Below the pieces are notes generated by a model. The model was not told where the DNA came from, ran no database searches, and was given only the letters and a program-made list of their open reading frames with translations. From Crotophaga sulcirostris (lineage: Eukaryota > Chordata > Aves > Cuculiformes > Crotophagidae), in NCBI GenBank assembly GCA_013397455.1, contig VYZB01000145.1, forward strand, positions 1,809,194 to 1,873,193: 64,000 bases of DNA. The letters are read 5' to 3'. The position numbers and the translations under genes were made by a program. Below, piece after piece: positions 11,851 to 24,126 of this stretch (position 1 is its first letter; every line of letters starts with the position of its first letter).

Positions 11851-14800
11851 CCCCCCTCCCAGTGCAGCAGGTGGAGACAAAAAGGGCACTTAGTTCGGAA
11901 ACCGGCTGTGTGCATTTCTGGCTGTCGGGTCTGCATTGGTTTGGACTGGCTGTTATTAAATTAGCACTTTATGCCTGCACAGGCCCGATGCCAGTGACCT
12001 CCTTCAGAGGAGATTTGTCTCATCTCCCCTGGGGAACAGTTGCTGTGAAGCCTTCCAGACAAGCAGTTGTCACTGGAGGGAGGGCGAGGTCGGCTTGGAG
12101 CACTTCAGTCTCTGAGAACCCCCTGGTTTTCTTGCTTGTCTGATGTTGTCGGAGAAGTTTTCTTCCCTCGGTCTGGTTCAAGTGTGTGTGTTGAGGTGTG
12201 GGTTGGGTGACATTGCCTCTTCTGCCTTTGTTTTACAGCTGCATGCTCTGATCACACCCCTTTTGCTGTGCTCTCAGATGTTATCACATCTCTTTTTTTC
12301 TGTTGAGTAGCGTCTCACGGGTAGAAATTCCATAATCTTACAGGGACTTTCAGCTGGTAACCAGGTAGAGTTTGCAGAGAGCAATGTTATTGTTTTTTCT
12401 TTCCACTCAAGGCCTCTACTGTTTAGAAGTGAAATAAGCCCCTGCAGCTCTTGGTCCTGCACTCTCTCCAGGTCTCACTCCGTAGCGGGGCAGCCCGCCC
12501 CGTAGCTGCATGAGGATTTGGGTGGTAAGCGCGCTTCCAGAAGCTCCCGCTCCTGTAACGCCGTTCCGTGCTGCTCCCTTGTGCCACATGGATGGTGTCT
12601 GAGGTTGGGTATTGAAGCAGATTACTGAAATCATCCATGTTAAAAATATCCTTTATGCTGGATTATAGTTTTGAAACCGACGTGTCGTGAAACCGCTTAT
12701 CACTTCAGAATGCCAAGAACTGGATCAGGAGTGCTGTGACTGCACTCTGCGAAGTGCTGAAGGTGCAGCAGCTCCCTTGGCTGCTTCAGATAAGTCCAAA
12801 CCGTTTTATACAGCTGGGCTTTCTGCCTGGTGGGCCCTGCCCGTGCCAGCTGGGCTTTGTGCTGGACCAGGTGGTGCCTGTCCTCCTCCCAGCAGAGAGC
12901 ATCAGGGCAGCATAGATTCGGTACCGCCCTCTCGGGCGGGTGGTCCAGAGTGTGGTGATGCTTTAGAACGACTGCAGCATCTCCAAGATGCTTGGGAAGG
13001 CGATGGGGAGGAAAATGTGCAGCTCTGAGTTATACACTGGAAAGGATGAAGCCTGGAGGAAGGGCCAAGTTCCAACTTGTAATTGCAGTGGTGAAGTTAA
13101 TCTGTGAGGCTGTCTCATGCATTTTGTGTTAGTGAGGGTATTCCGTGTGCTGGGGGTTATTGCTGTGGAGAAGAGACTTTTCCCCGGAACAGCACCGCGG
13201 GAGGATGAGGGCAGGAGCAGCTTGCTGGAATCTGGATTGTTTCCCTGGAGCAAACCAGGTCTGGGTGAACGGTGCCACTGGGCACTGCCCCACCTGCGCT
13301 GCACACAGCGCCTGCTCCGCCGCCGAGCCAGGGAGCTGCCACTTCAGGGAACCTTTTTCCTGGGAAAGGCAGTCTGGCAGGGCTGAGAGGGCACTGTGAC
13401 ATCTGTGTCTGTAGGTAGGAAGTGCTGTGTCAGGCCCAGCCACCCCGACCCCGCTCCTTGCGGCTCCACGTGGGCGATGTTCTCGAGCCCCTGTCCAGGC
13501 TGTGTGCTGAGCTGATGTCAGGTGCTTCTGGTGCTGCACCCCGTGGTGCCCGGCCCTGTGGCACAGCACGCTCGGGCACAGGTTTCTCGAGAAGGGCTCT
13601 TACGCGAGGCTCAAACAGTAACTACTTTATAAAACAAGATTGTTTTTAGATCAGCACGGGTTTAGTCGAAGAGCACGTGAAACTGTTCCCATCAGTCAGG
13701 CCTCTGGAGCAGTTTCATGGAAGGTTTATTGAGTGCTAAATCACCACCTTGCTGTGCGCCGGCGATTCACCGGGGCAGACAGACGCAGTCTGCCTTGCAG
13801 TCGTCTTTTCTTCTTGGCCCACTCCTGAAACGCACTCTCCTCCTGCCACTTTCCCTGTTTCAAAGTGCTTCTAAGGATTTGCCAACCCTTTTTTTTCCAA
13901 AGCACATGTTTTGAAGCAGGTGGAGGATTTTAGGAGCTTTTTCCTGCCAAAATTGAACTCTGCTCTTTTTTCCATCAGTACACAAAACTGAGAAAAGTAC
14001 AGGGAAGGGCAATTGGATGTGTAAACCACAGTCAAGGAAAAGATTGCCCATAAGGCATAAAACTGTAAAAAAAAAAATACTGCAGGACATGACATTGTCA
14101 TCATAATAAATGGCAAAAAAATCAGATTCCGCAGGCTGTCCTGAAATAATAATTTTTAGGAAAAATCCATTCTTGCTTGTGGGTTTAAAACCTGACACTG
14201 TTCTGCCTCCAGAGGAAACTCTTTTGTGATTTATATTTCATGCTTTGCAGAAAACTAAGCTACAAAAATGCCTGGTTTATGTTAGTCCCAAACAGTGATG
14301 TTCATAATATTTGCAGTCCGAAATAACTTCTCGCCGTTGATTGGCTCATGTCACAGAGCTCCTGCGTAAGTGCGATCCTGAGCTCCTCTCGGAGCATCTG
14401 GGTACCCTTGGCTGGCTCTGGCTCCGTCAAACACAGCGGGTGAGCAGGGAGGGTGCTCGGCTGGGGAGGTTCACTGCCTCTGCTCAAGGGGGGCTTCGAC
14501 TGAGACACTGCAAGGCTCAAATGAAACTCGAGTGAGATGTGGCCTTCTTGCTGGTGAGTCTCTTGTTCCACTTCCACTGTTTCCTTTAAAAAATGGGGAG
14601 GAAGACAAAGAGGCAGCTGACTTTATCAGTTTTTATAGAGTTGCGTCACTTTATGGTAAGCAATCTAAACATAATAAAATAATGACTTCAACTGCTGCGC
14701 CTGCCCTAGTGTCCAGTGCCAGCATTGCCCTGGTAGTTCCCTGCGTTTCGGTAATGGTCCTTGCTTGGTTGTGTGGAAGAAAGCTTGGTTTCGTTCAGTT

Positions 14801-16648
14801 GTGGTGATTTTGCCCAGTAGTTCTTCCATTGTTGAAATGTATCCAAGTTGAAGAGTTCTTTGAAAGATGTCGTGGATGTAAGTTGAAATCCAAATTATGT
14901 AATGTCTTATGAACACTAAACTCACTTCTTGTGGTCTGAATAGCGTGGCACAGCGTTCCTGAATGAAAGGGCTGCATTTCTGGAGTGAAATCCATGTCAC
15001 TGAGGCTTTTCAAGCTGATAACCTCTACTGAGGTTTGTGTTCTTCTCCATGCTGCCTGATGGATTAGAGGTACCAGCAATCTGGGTTTGTGGTGTCCTCC
15101 AGCACTTCGTAACCAGCTACCAAGAGCACAGGACACACTGGCGGGGAAGTGTAGCCTTGGTGACTGATGTTGAGGGGTCTTCTGACCCTTTCTCATTGGT
15201 GTCTTCATCCTTTCTTCCCAGCCCCTTCCACAAGTGCCCTTCAGCGTCGAGTAATGCAAGGCTTGTGTCGCTGTCAGCTCGAGAGAGATGAGATAGCAAC
15301 AACAAACCTCTGAGTTTTCACATTCCCCTTGAAAAGATGTGTGATCCAGAATGTGCTGTTGGTATAAGATGATGCAAAGCTTGTTTGCTATTTCCTTCCC
15401 CCTTTTTTCACTACAGCATGTGTGCAGTTCAGCAGCAGCCGTGTCGCGTGCATCGTGGTCCAACACGTGCTGGCCGTTCAGAGGAACTGGAAGACAGATG
15501 TCGGTGCTGCAAAAGGAAAAGCACAGCGCAAAAGAGATGAACAGTCAAGGCTCCTTTGAGGCTGTGTGTGTTGCAGCCTTTTCCTGTATTGTCAGAAGAA
15601 AGGGGGCTTTGGCACCATGTGCACACTTACAGCTTTTAGTCTTGTAGCATTTGGAGTTGTCTCAGGGTTATGGATTTAAAAATACCGTAGTGCAAGTTCT
15701 TTCTGCAGAAAGCAGAGGTTTCTGTCCTCTGCTCCTGGTGAGTACAGTCCTTTGCTGAGAAAGCATGTAAATAAAGGCTGTTTCAGAGCTGACAGGGGAA
15801 AATGCATCCAAGATAAATTTGGCAACACGTCCTAAAAGTGCATCAACCAGAGCGCGCTGAGTAGAGTCAGAAGCTCATTTTTCTGTGTGATAGAACCCAT
15901 CTGCAAGTACGTGAGAAAATCAAAACCCGTCCAGCCCCTAGAAAGGAATCGGTCGCATTAGGGCTGTTTATTCAAGCGTTTGCGCCTGGGCTGTGAGAGC
16001 ATCAACTGGGACCAAGTCTCCTTCCTGGTTTCCTGTTTACTTGTCCACTGTCATCACAGTATCTGAATGCTTCACAGGTTGCAGAGAAAAGCAGTAATAT
16101 TATCTCTGTCTCTCCACAGCATTTGGCAGAAGCAGCCTGATGGGTGCATCGCCTCATTATCTTTGGGGTAGGCGGATGCACACGCTCGGTGTCTAACGTG
16201 CGTGGCTTGGTGAAGGCACCAGTGGTCACTGACGGGGGGGCCTTTGGTGGCTCTTCCCTCTACTACATCATCTAGCTGATAGTTGCCTGCTTCCCTCTGT
16301 GGTTGAATGTTGAATGATGTTGCTTGTCACAAAGTAGTTTTTGTCATGGAGAACGTGTCTGAGAGAGGCCAAGGACTCAAGCGGCTCGTAGTTTTCACTT
16401 GAGTGTTTTCTGTCCTGACTTGCTCAGATCTAGACCTTAAAATAGAAACCCACTATTTTTTTAATTCATTTTTGGGTTTGTTTCCAAAACCTTGCCGTAG
16501 GATTAAAGAGGATGTGGCTAAAAACTATCTGAACATCCCATGCTTTTTACCTTCTTACAAGGAGCTGGTAAACCAGGCTTAAACTATGGTCCATTTCTGT
16601 TCTGAGGCGCTTAAAAATGTCCACTGTTTCTTACTTCTGTCCCATGAC

Positions 16649-16850
16649 ATAGAATCATGAAATTGTTTAGTTGGAAAAAGACCTTTGAAATCATTGAGTC
16701 CAACTGTACTTGTCCACTACTAAACCAGATCCCTCTGTATTTGTGTCTCCTCCCTGGAATGGTGAAAATACCTTAGCTTGCTGCAGTACTTCACTGATGT
16801 GACTCCATCAGCTTTCCAAGTGAAGATTTTCCTGATATTTCATGTGATGT
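16649..16850 (-). mobile_element. CR1 fragment, old
   Basis: Starts with CATAGAATCATGAAATTG and TTAGTTGGAAAAAGACCTTT, followed by ATCATTGAGTCCAACTGTAC, the CR1 tail in minus orientation. The interior is badly decayed. AAGATTTTCCTGATATTTCA near 16,825 is the last recognisable block. Confidence 0.75.
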
Positions 16851-17019
16851 ATATATATATTTAATATCTGCAGCTCCCATTTCACGTTATTTGAAAACTT
16901 CCAGGGGGCTGAAATATTTCCCTTGTGTGAATTCATAAAGGATGTTTCCTTGCTAGGCTTTGGCCTGAAGAAATCCTGCAGTAATCTGAGAAGGGCAGAA
17001 AAGACCAAGTCAGGGGAGG

Positions 17020-17330
17020 TGGCTGTCGGGAGTCTAATCGCCGGGCTCCTGCGGATTAGAGCCGGGGCGCCGTGCCAAGGCCACCCCAGCTCTATTCCTG
17101 GCCCCTTAAACCCCGCAGCTCCTTGGGATCCGCTCTGCGTGCGGTTCGGGGAACGGCGTGCGATGTGTCGTGAGCGCCTTGCCAGCCCTCCGCGGGCAGC
17201 GAGCGCGGCTGCTGGATGGGGTCAAGTGGTGCCAGGGAGGAAAGGGGCCGTTCCTGGGAGATGGGGAGGGAAGCGTGGGGTGCGGCACCGCTGCCCACGG
17301 CTGGCGCTGCCCTGGGTGCTCATCCCCAGG
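17020..17330. promoter_or_regulatory. CpG-rich patch
   Basis: A local rise in GC and CpG (CGCCGGGCTCCTGCGG, CCGCGGGCAGCGAGCGCGGC). It lies about 2.4 kb before the start-codon exon. It could be a small CpG island or simply GC-rich intron. An open frame of 196 codons across it is explained by composition. Confidence 0.25.
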
Positions 17331-19119
17331 GTGATGCTGGGAGCTGCTCCAGGGGGTCATCAAGCAGGCGTTTCACCCCGTGAATTCTCAGCACTGTATT
17401 CCCTGCAGGCAGTGGAAATTGCTCCCTTGCTTCCTTTCCCAGCTTTTCTCCCCTGTGCCATGAGACTGCTGCTTCTTGGATGCTGCGCTCCTGGCTTGGC
17501 GCTGCCGTGCTGAGCGGCCTGGACGTGTTGGTGCGCGGGGGATGGAGGCAGATGCTGGGGCACGTGGTGTGTGAAACTGTAAGAACAGACTTTACAGAGT
17601 AATAAAGCGCGTGCGGTCTGTGTTTGGTCTGGAAATCCAGTCCCATCTGTTCCAGATGTTTTCAGCTGTGTTTATAGCAAGGAGCTACTGTGCTGCTCCA
17701 GGGGAGGAAATTAGAAAGAAACCAACATGGGCTGTGTCTTCACACACAGGCAAGGGCATCTATGGGAAATGTTCCCTCTGGTTGCCTTAGAAAAGATGCA
17801 TGAATAGTCTTGAACAATTTAATGAAGAGCTGGAGCTGCTGGGGACGGCTCCTGTGTGCGTGCCCAAGCGCTGACTTTGTTGGCAAGAAGCACATCCAGC
17901 TCCTTTGCATGGGGCAGGAGCTGTGGAACAGCACCTTTCCTGAGCCAGGGCAGCCTGGCCCTCAAATCCACTGGGTGTGGGGCCTCCAGCAGGCAGCACG
18001 GGTGGAAGTGGCCGGGGTAAAGGGGCCTCGCTTCGCCTGGCTGGGTTGGGCTGGACCTGGGGAGCTGATGCTCCTGGTCATTGCTGAGCATGGCGCTGTG
18101 TTATTTACCACCATCTATAATACATGTGAAAAATGCATATTTCCATATGCTTAGGGGTTGAATCTAACCTGTTTTGTGGTGTTCTTTTTCATCTGTGCCT
18201 TACTTGAGAGTCGTTTGTGGGAGCGGAGCTGTGGACAAAGAGCCAAGGATGAGGCCAAGGGCGTTAGGGAAGGGGCTTGAGGTGAAGAAAAATGGGAAAG
18301 GTGGGAGAAGAGCTGCTGTGCTGCTGCTTTTGGAAAATGGGAGCTCTGCTCCTTTTGTGGCTGATTTTTTTGTTTTGGTTTGGTTTAAGTGGGCATTGAC
18401 ACATGGGGTAGATACCCTAAGACATTCAGATTTCTTGGCATTCAACCGTTCAGTCCTTATTCTCCTGAATTTCAATGTGCCCTTAGACTCAATATTAAGT
18501 GTTTGCTCCCACTGCACTTGGAGGATCCTGGAGGATCAGGAGTGGAAGCAGCACGGATGTGAAGAAGTGTTGACAGCTCTGTCTCTTTCTGTCCCTATTC
18601 CATCTCGGGAATATAAGGAAAAGGTGCTACTTTTTGATTGTTGCCCACATACGCCTGTTTCGTGCCAACCCGGGCTGCCAGCTCGGTCTGTGGTGTATTG
18701 AGAGGACAAGTGTCCCCAGTGACTGCCGGGCAGCGAACGTCTGCTTTGCCTCTAAGCGCTGGGAAAGGAGATTATTTAATACAGTCAGCTTTTTTCTTTG
18801 TTGTTTAGCATTTTTGTATGTTTGTCAGAAGTGCCTCTGCAGAGGACCCCCTGGGAAACGTGCAGGGTCTGAGTTCGTGGGTGAAGCACAGCAACGCGAG
18901 TTGCGGGCAGCGCCACGGCACGGCTTGCGTGGCAGAGCTGTGGGATTGGGGATCTCTTCTGTAAGGAGGAGAGAGCAGGGGAGGGGAGAGAAGGCAACTC
19001 TCAACCCCGTCCCCAAAGGGATGAATGAGTGGGTGACACACATACTGGCTGGCTGTCGCTGGGTCTCTGGCTAATCCTCGGCTGGCAGATTTCTGTCAGG
19101 CCAACATGTGACACAAAGC

Positions 19120-19270
19120 TGGCCTCCCGGCGACACGCGTGCTCCGCTGGCATTAGGGGCTGGCGCAGGGCTGCGCTCCGCGGGGCACTCGCCCGCGCGC
19201 CCCGCTCTGTGGGCAGCGAGCGCGCCCGTCGGCCCAGCCCTGCAGCCCAGGGCTCCTGCGAGCACCTCAG
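19120..19270. promoter_or_regulatory. CpG-dense patch 0.4 kb before the SLC4A4 start codon
   Basis: One of the densest CpG stretches in the window, with GCTCCGCGGGGCACTCGCCC and CGCGCGCCCC blocks. Its position suggests a possible alternative promoter for SLC4A4. The clear splice acceptor in front of the ATG argues that the main transcript is spliced in from farther upstream. Confidence 0.3.
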
Positions 19271-19645
19271 ACCCGGAGCTGCACAAACTCCTGGCTGCTG
19301 CCTAGACAGTCCCAAGCATGCCTCCTTTTTAAAGAAAAGTGGGGGGGAGAAAAGGCACCAGAAACAGGAAAGCCCTCGGCCAGCTGGCCAGGATTACCTT
19401 TCCCACACCTGCCACCACCGATGTCCTCTCAAGGTCAGGACTCAAGCTCCGCCAGGCCAGCTTAACCCAACCGCCGCGCGCAAGGAGCTCTATGAAGGAC
19501 CAGCAGGCGCGGGACGGAGAGCAGGAGCGCCCGCAGGAACATGACCAACAGCTTGCAAGTTAACCTGCCCAGGACCTGGGCCGGTTCCAGCACCTCGCTC
19601 CAGGAGAAGTCTGAGCATTCCTTTTTTCTTTTCTATTACTATAGG

Positions 19646-19718
19646 ATGGAGGACGAGGCAGTACTGGATAGAGGGGCTTCCTTCCTTAAACATGTGTGTG
19701 ACGAAGAAGAGGTGGAAG
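19646..19718 (+). CDS. SLC4A4: SLC4A4 (NBCe1-B/C) start-codon exon, residues 1-24
   Basis: This exon encodes the first 24 residues, plus one base of codon 25, of the electrogenic Na+/HCO3- cotransporter NBCe1, a plasma-membrane protein that moves sodium with bicarbonate in pancreas, brain and other epithelia. The translation begins [20 protein letters not shown], which I recognise as the NBCe1-B/C amino terminus. Seen directly: a pyrimidine-rich tract and AG at 19643-19644, so the exon probably starts at 19645, one base before the ATG; and a donor GTAAGA from 19719. The exon ends in phase 1 after GAA G, and the next coding exon completes a glycine codon. Ser12, reported as a regulatory phosphorylation site in mammalian NBCe1-B, is present. 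The frame stays open upstream of the ATG to 19541, but that stretch contains the acceptor tract and is better read as intron. Confidence 0.95.
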
Positions 19719-19933
19719 GTAAGAGAGCGGGACCGCTGGGGAGGAAGGGTCTGTTTGTGTGTGAGATGGGCACAGTCAGAGAGCAGGGAAAAAGGGCACT
19801 TTTGTTTGGCCAAGTAATTAATCCTAAAATTGACTGAAACATTGGTAATCTTGATGGGGGTGAAACTTTTTAAGGAAAAGCTCTTTTCCCGTTCAGGAGT
19901 GAGCACTGGTTCATGCTGCTGGTACACTTTGCC

Positions 19934-20204
19934 CCTTCCCACAAAATCAGGTCTTGCACGATGGCTGTGGAATACTGGGGCTCTTTGTTTTGCTTCCCTC
20001 TGTGAGTGCAGTTTTGGCAGTGCGCAGGTATCACTGTTGCACCTGGAAGTGCTGGGATAGCGGGGTATTCCACAGCCATCGTGCAAGACCTGATTTTGTG
20101 GGAAGGTGGAATACTGGGGCTCTTTGTTTTGCTTCCCTCTGTGAGTGCAGTTTTGGCAGTGCGCAGGTATCACTGTTGCACCTGGAAGTGCTGGGATAGC
20201 GGGG
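19934..20204 (+). repeat. Fold-back structure: 42-bp inverted repeat interlocked with a 99-bp direct repeat
   Basis: Segment 19934-19975 is the exact reverse complement of 20065-20106. Segment 19967-20065 is repeated exactly at 20106-20204, an offset of 139 bases. The order is arm, body, inverted arm, body. The perfect identity implies a recent event, such as replication template switching, or an assembly error. A hairpin with 42-bp stem and 89-base loop is possible. It starts 215 bases after the start-codon exon donor. Long open frames seen across it on both strands are by-products of the duplication. Confidence 0.95.
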
Positions 20205-21373
20205 CAGGTGCCACAGGTGGAGCGGGAACTGGAAAACCCAGCAGGATTTGTACTGGCTGTCAGGACTGGGCACGGGGCAACAAGGGGACGTTTGCCTGGG
20301 TTGCTCTTCGAGCTTAGGAGAAGGTTTTCCCTTGGAGGGGAACTTTGTAACAGACCAAAACACTTTTTCATTTTTTTAGGAAAAGAGTAGACTCCTTTGG
20401 AAGGGTTTTTATTTCCTTTCAACTAAAACTGTTGTGAAATCCTAAAGTAAAAGGAATTTGCAGGAGTTCAATTTCAGGTTGTTTGTGGAAAATTATGAAA
20501 CTGATAGGAATGATTTATTTGCAGCAGGTTCTTGTTTTCTTGGGTTGTGAGGATTGCTTGATAAACGAGCTGGAGGGATATAGGAGAGGCCGTTGGTTAC
20601 GTGCGCTGCCTGGGAGGGAAAGCAGACCAGCACAGACCAGCACCTCCCAGTGCTGTCCCTCCCTTCTTGGCCTGGGTATCTAATGTTATTCTCATTTCCA
20701 CTTCTAATTTCTGCAAACGAGCGCCGGTTGCTTTTGCGTTTAAAATGTTTTGAAAGGAGTGGGTTACAGCCATGTCATTGTCACTGGGAATGGATGGAAA
20801 AGGATCAAGTATCTTATAATAATCTCCAAAAAGATGGATTAGAACACTTGCAGCAAAGCAAGCCAGCCCTTTCCATGTAAAAGCTGTGTTTTCTTCCTCT
20901 TGTAGGCAGTAATCTGTGCTCAGTAGCTGTGAAGCATCGTGCTGGCTTTAGTGCGGCCGTGTGCTACCTGCAGGGTCGGGATGAGAGGGCTTTGTGCTGG
21001 TCTGGTGCTTGTGGGACGATTGAGACTTTGGCACGGCGGGAACATTGGAGAGGGGAGAGGGGGGGAACGCTCCTTACAGGCTGAAGCGTTGCCCCGTGCT
21101 GTCGTGCGTGTTGCCCACGTGTGACACTCCAGGAATGTCATACGGTACAGATGGTTGGAATTCATCGCATGCCTGGCAGATCTGGGGCATTGCCACAGCT
21201 CAAGGAATTGGTCAAGGCTTTGGTGTTTTGAAAAATGCCTTAGAGGGACAGATGGGTCCTCAGCCCATGCTGACTCTGCACAGATAGGTGCCTGGTACAC
21301 GTACCTGAGCATCTGGTGTGCCTCCACCCCATCCCCAGGCACAGTCTGCATGTGTGGAATGAGTTCGGGACTC

Positions 21374-21515
21374 ACAGAATGGTTTAGGTGGGAAGGGACC
21401 CCAAAGCCCATCCAGTTCCACCCCCTGCCATGGGCAGGGACACCTCCCACTGGGTCAGGGGGCTCCAAGCCCCATCCAACCTGGCCTGGAACACCTCCAG
21501 GGATGGGGCTCCTTA
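21374..21515 (-). mobile_element. CR1 3' fragment
   Basis: Carries CAGAATGGTTTAGGTGGGAA, CCCATCCAGTTCCACCCCCT, GCCATGGGCAGGGACACCTC and CTGGAACACCTCCAGGGATG in minus orientation, then stops abruptly at GGGGCTCC. It is a short 5'-truncated copy. Confidence 0.93.
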
Positions 21516-22242
21516 AAGCTCCTCTGACTTTCACCAAACTTGGAGGAGAAAAACAACTGAGTTGAGAGGGGAGACCGTTTGCTTTTCCCTCTGTTAGGGA
21601 GAGGGGAGTTGTAACCTCTGTGAGAAGAGAGCTGACAGCACAGTGTTCGGGCGGTGGGACCTGGGGTTTCCCTGCCTGCGGGGATTGGCAGGACAGACTG
21701 GGAAGGCCCTGCTGCAGAGCATCATAACCTGCTTGGAGAGCAGGCTGCCTTGGTTGGGTGAGAGTCGGTTTGGGTTCAAATAGATGAAAACAGATGTTGA
21801 AGTTGTCACATTGAGTATCCCTCTGGCACATTCTTTGTGAGAAGAGAACAACAGCGCGGTGTCCTTTACTCATTGCTGACGGCCTCGCTCTGTGCCCGTG
21901 AGATGGAGGGAGCAGCCCTGAACCACCAGGCCCTCGCTGATTTGGTTATGGGGCAGCACACAGGAGAGGGGAGGAGGGGGGAAATGGGTGTTCCTGGTCA
22001 GTAGGATGCCGGGACATTTTTCTGCATGGGGCAATTGTCGGTCGTACCTTTGCTGAGTGAATGTAATGTGAACAGAAACCACGCGTACCTGGCAAAGAAT
22101 GTCCCTCTGGCCCCCGTCCAGGGGTGCTCAGTGCTCCTCTGAGATGGTCCCTGGGCGGGAGTGAGCTGCTGGGTCACCAGCCATGCCGGCCCTTGGCGTT
22201 GGAGAGGGAGCGCGGGCAGCTCCCCCGTGCCTGGGTGTGGGG

Positions 22243-22652
22243 GTGAGGGGGCTCCGTGGCTCTGTCCCCCCGTGTTGGTGAGGGGGCTCCGTGGCTCTGT
22301 GCCCCCGTGTCGGTGCGGGGGCTCCGTGGCTCTGTCCCCCCCCATGTCTGTGTCGGTGCGGGGGCTCCGTGGCTCTGTCCCCCCCATGTCTGTGTCGGTG
22401 AGGGGGCTCCGTGGCTCTGTCCCCCCCCATGTCTGTGTCGGTGCGGGGGCTCCGTGGCTCTGTCCCCCCCATGTCTGTGTCGGTGCGGGGGCTCCGTGGC
22501 TCTGTCCCGCTGTGTCAGTGAGGGGGCTCCGTGGCTCTGTACCCCCGTGTTGGTGAGGGGGCTCCATGGCTCTGTGCCCCCGTGTTGGTGAGGGGGCTCC
22601 GTGGCTCTGTCCCCCCGTGTTGGTGAGGGGGCTCCGTGGCTCTGTCCCTGTG
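22243..22652 (+). repeat. GC-rich minisatellite, 11 copies of a 34-43 bp unit
   Basis: Each unit carries GGGGGCTCCGTGGCTCTGT (one copy has CCATGG) followed by a run of C and a GTGTTG or GTGTCG end. Units 3-6 are longer because they hold an extra CATGTCTGT block, so the array has two unit classes with the long ones clustered. The array opens spurious frames on both strands (repeated GLRGSVPP on plus, RATEPPH on minus), which I do not regard as genes. Confidence 0.95.
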
Positions 22653-23860
22653 GGTTTGTCACAGAGGCCGCTGTCCTGGCCGCCCCCCGGTGCTCCCCAG
22701 GCCCGGGTGGGGCTGAGGGAAGGCCGCCGAGGGGAAGGGGTCTCCCCACTGGGGCGCCGGGGCGGCCAGGCCTCCCGTGCTCCGAAGGAGGCAGCGCCAT
22801 GTTGCAGTGGTGCCGCCGTCAGAGGGCCCGTGTGTGGGACACAAACACATTACTTCATAACCACTTTTGCAAGAGGGGAAAAGCAAAGCTCCACCTTATC
22901 CTCTGAGATAAGGGATTCCTGGCTCCTTACGCGTGACTTCCCGCGGGCCTGGCTGTGGGCAGGGGGGTACCTGCTCCCAGGGTGGCGGCTCTGCCCGGCA
23001 CTCGGTGTGTCCAGGGACAGGGACACAGTCGGGTGCTTGTCCTGCATCCCAAAGCATCTGCAAAGGCAAGGTCTGGAGAGTCTTGGATCTTACTGCTGTA
23101 GGAGTGAATTCAGGGAAAAATGCTCTTAGAGTGGAAACTTTTCCATGGATCCTGTTATCGTGATGGGATTTACTAAAGCAGGGATTTTGTCCCGACTCTC
23201 CCTAACGACTCTTTCCGTGGTAGCTCCGCACACTTTCCTCCCCCCGGCTTTCCGCTCTCGATCCTGTTGTGTCACCACACTTTCCTGGAAGAAAGCTGTG
23301 TGAGGCCATAAGCTTGAGATTATTACCTGGTTGTTGGATCAATGAGGAGAGAGGTTGAAAGGGTAAAAATAACTGTGAAAATCTTCATCTCTATTAATAG
23401 CAGGCAGAAGGTAGCAGAAATGAGCTATATTTACCCGTTCATGTTGGTTTCTTTGTCTTCTTTCATCCCCACCCACAGTCAAACCTTCTCCTTTTTTCAG
23501 AAATATCCAGACTTCTGTCATATCAGCTTGAGTTTTTAATTGCTTCTGAAATAAATATGATTAAAAATTAATCAGTTAGAATCTCAGCACAGACTCTACT
23601 TCATGAATATTCTTTGGTACCTTTAATTTATGTGCAGAAATAGTGGGCTGTACTTCGCTTTGGTAAACTGAGTCAGGCTTTGCTCATGCGAAAGCAAAGT
23701 GATGAGGACTCAGACACTGCCTTTTTTCTCTCTTTTCTGTACAGCAACTGGCACAGCCTGGGGGATGGTGGGCAGGGATCGGGATGCTGCCCTACACAGC
23801 TAGTAAGAACAATCGTGTGGTTTGGATCTTCTCAGCTTTGAGGTACTGGGATGAAAGTTT

Positions 23861-24126
23861 TCATAGAATCTTAGAATCCTGGAATGGTTTTGGTTGGAAG
23901 GGACCTCAAAGCCCATCCAGTTCCAACCCCCTGCCATGGGCAGGGACACTTCCCACTGGATCAAGGGGCTCCAAGCCCCATCCAGCCTGGCCTTGAACAC
24001 CTCCAGGGATGGGGCAACCACCACTGCTCTGGGCAACCTGGGCCAGGGCCTCCCCACCCTTGTGGTGAAGAATTTCCTCCTCATGTCCAATCTACATCTT
24101 CCCCTTTCCAATTTAAAACCATTTAA
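23861..24126 (-). mobile_element. CR1 3' fragment
   Basis: Begins with TCATAGAATCTTAGAATCCT, then GGTTGGAAGGGACCTCAAAG and the full set of CR1 tail blocks through AATTTAAAACCATTTAAG. It is minus-oriented and 5'-truncated. Confidence 0.95.

Larger units (their letters stand above)
111..19644 (+). other. SLC4A4: SLC4A4 intron 1 (5' end uncertain)
   Basis: This stretch precedes the start-codon exon and holds no exon I recognise. From 180 to about 10,960 I see unique-looking intronic sequence with two homopolymer runs and no identifiable repeat. CR1 fragments lie at about 10,965-11,405 and 16,649-16,850. CpG-rich patches lie at about 17,020-17,330 and 19,120-19,270. The longest open frames (266 codons on the minus strand at 6597-7397, 223 on the minus strand at 14,795-15,466, 196 on the plus strand at 16,923-17,513) show no recognisable domain. 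If the first exon lies upstream of the window, the intron extends beyond it. Confidence 0.7.

Noticed and set aside
17590..17610. AATAAA after a GC-rich open frame, considered as the end of a small gene
   Set aside because: No coding support upstream and the hexamer is common by chance.
19490..20422. 310-codon minus-strand frame
   Set aside because: It spans the SLC4A4 start-codon exon antisense and the fold-back duplication. The repeated peptide blocks come from the duplication.
20920..21873. 317-codon minus-strand frame
   Set aside because: Part of it is a translated CR1 fragment (21,374-21,515) and the rest has no recognisable domain.
22161..22800. Long open frames on both strands (131 and 208 codons) with repeated peptides
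   Set aside because: They follow the minisatellite unit and exist on both strands. No domain, no splice context, no independent support.
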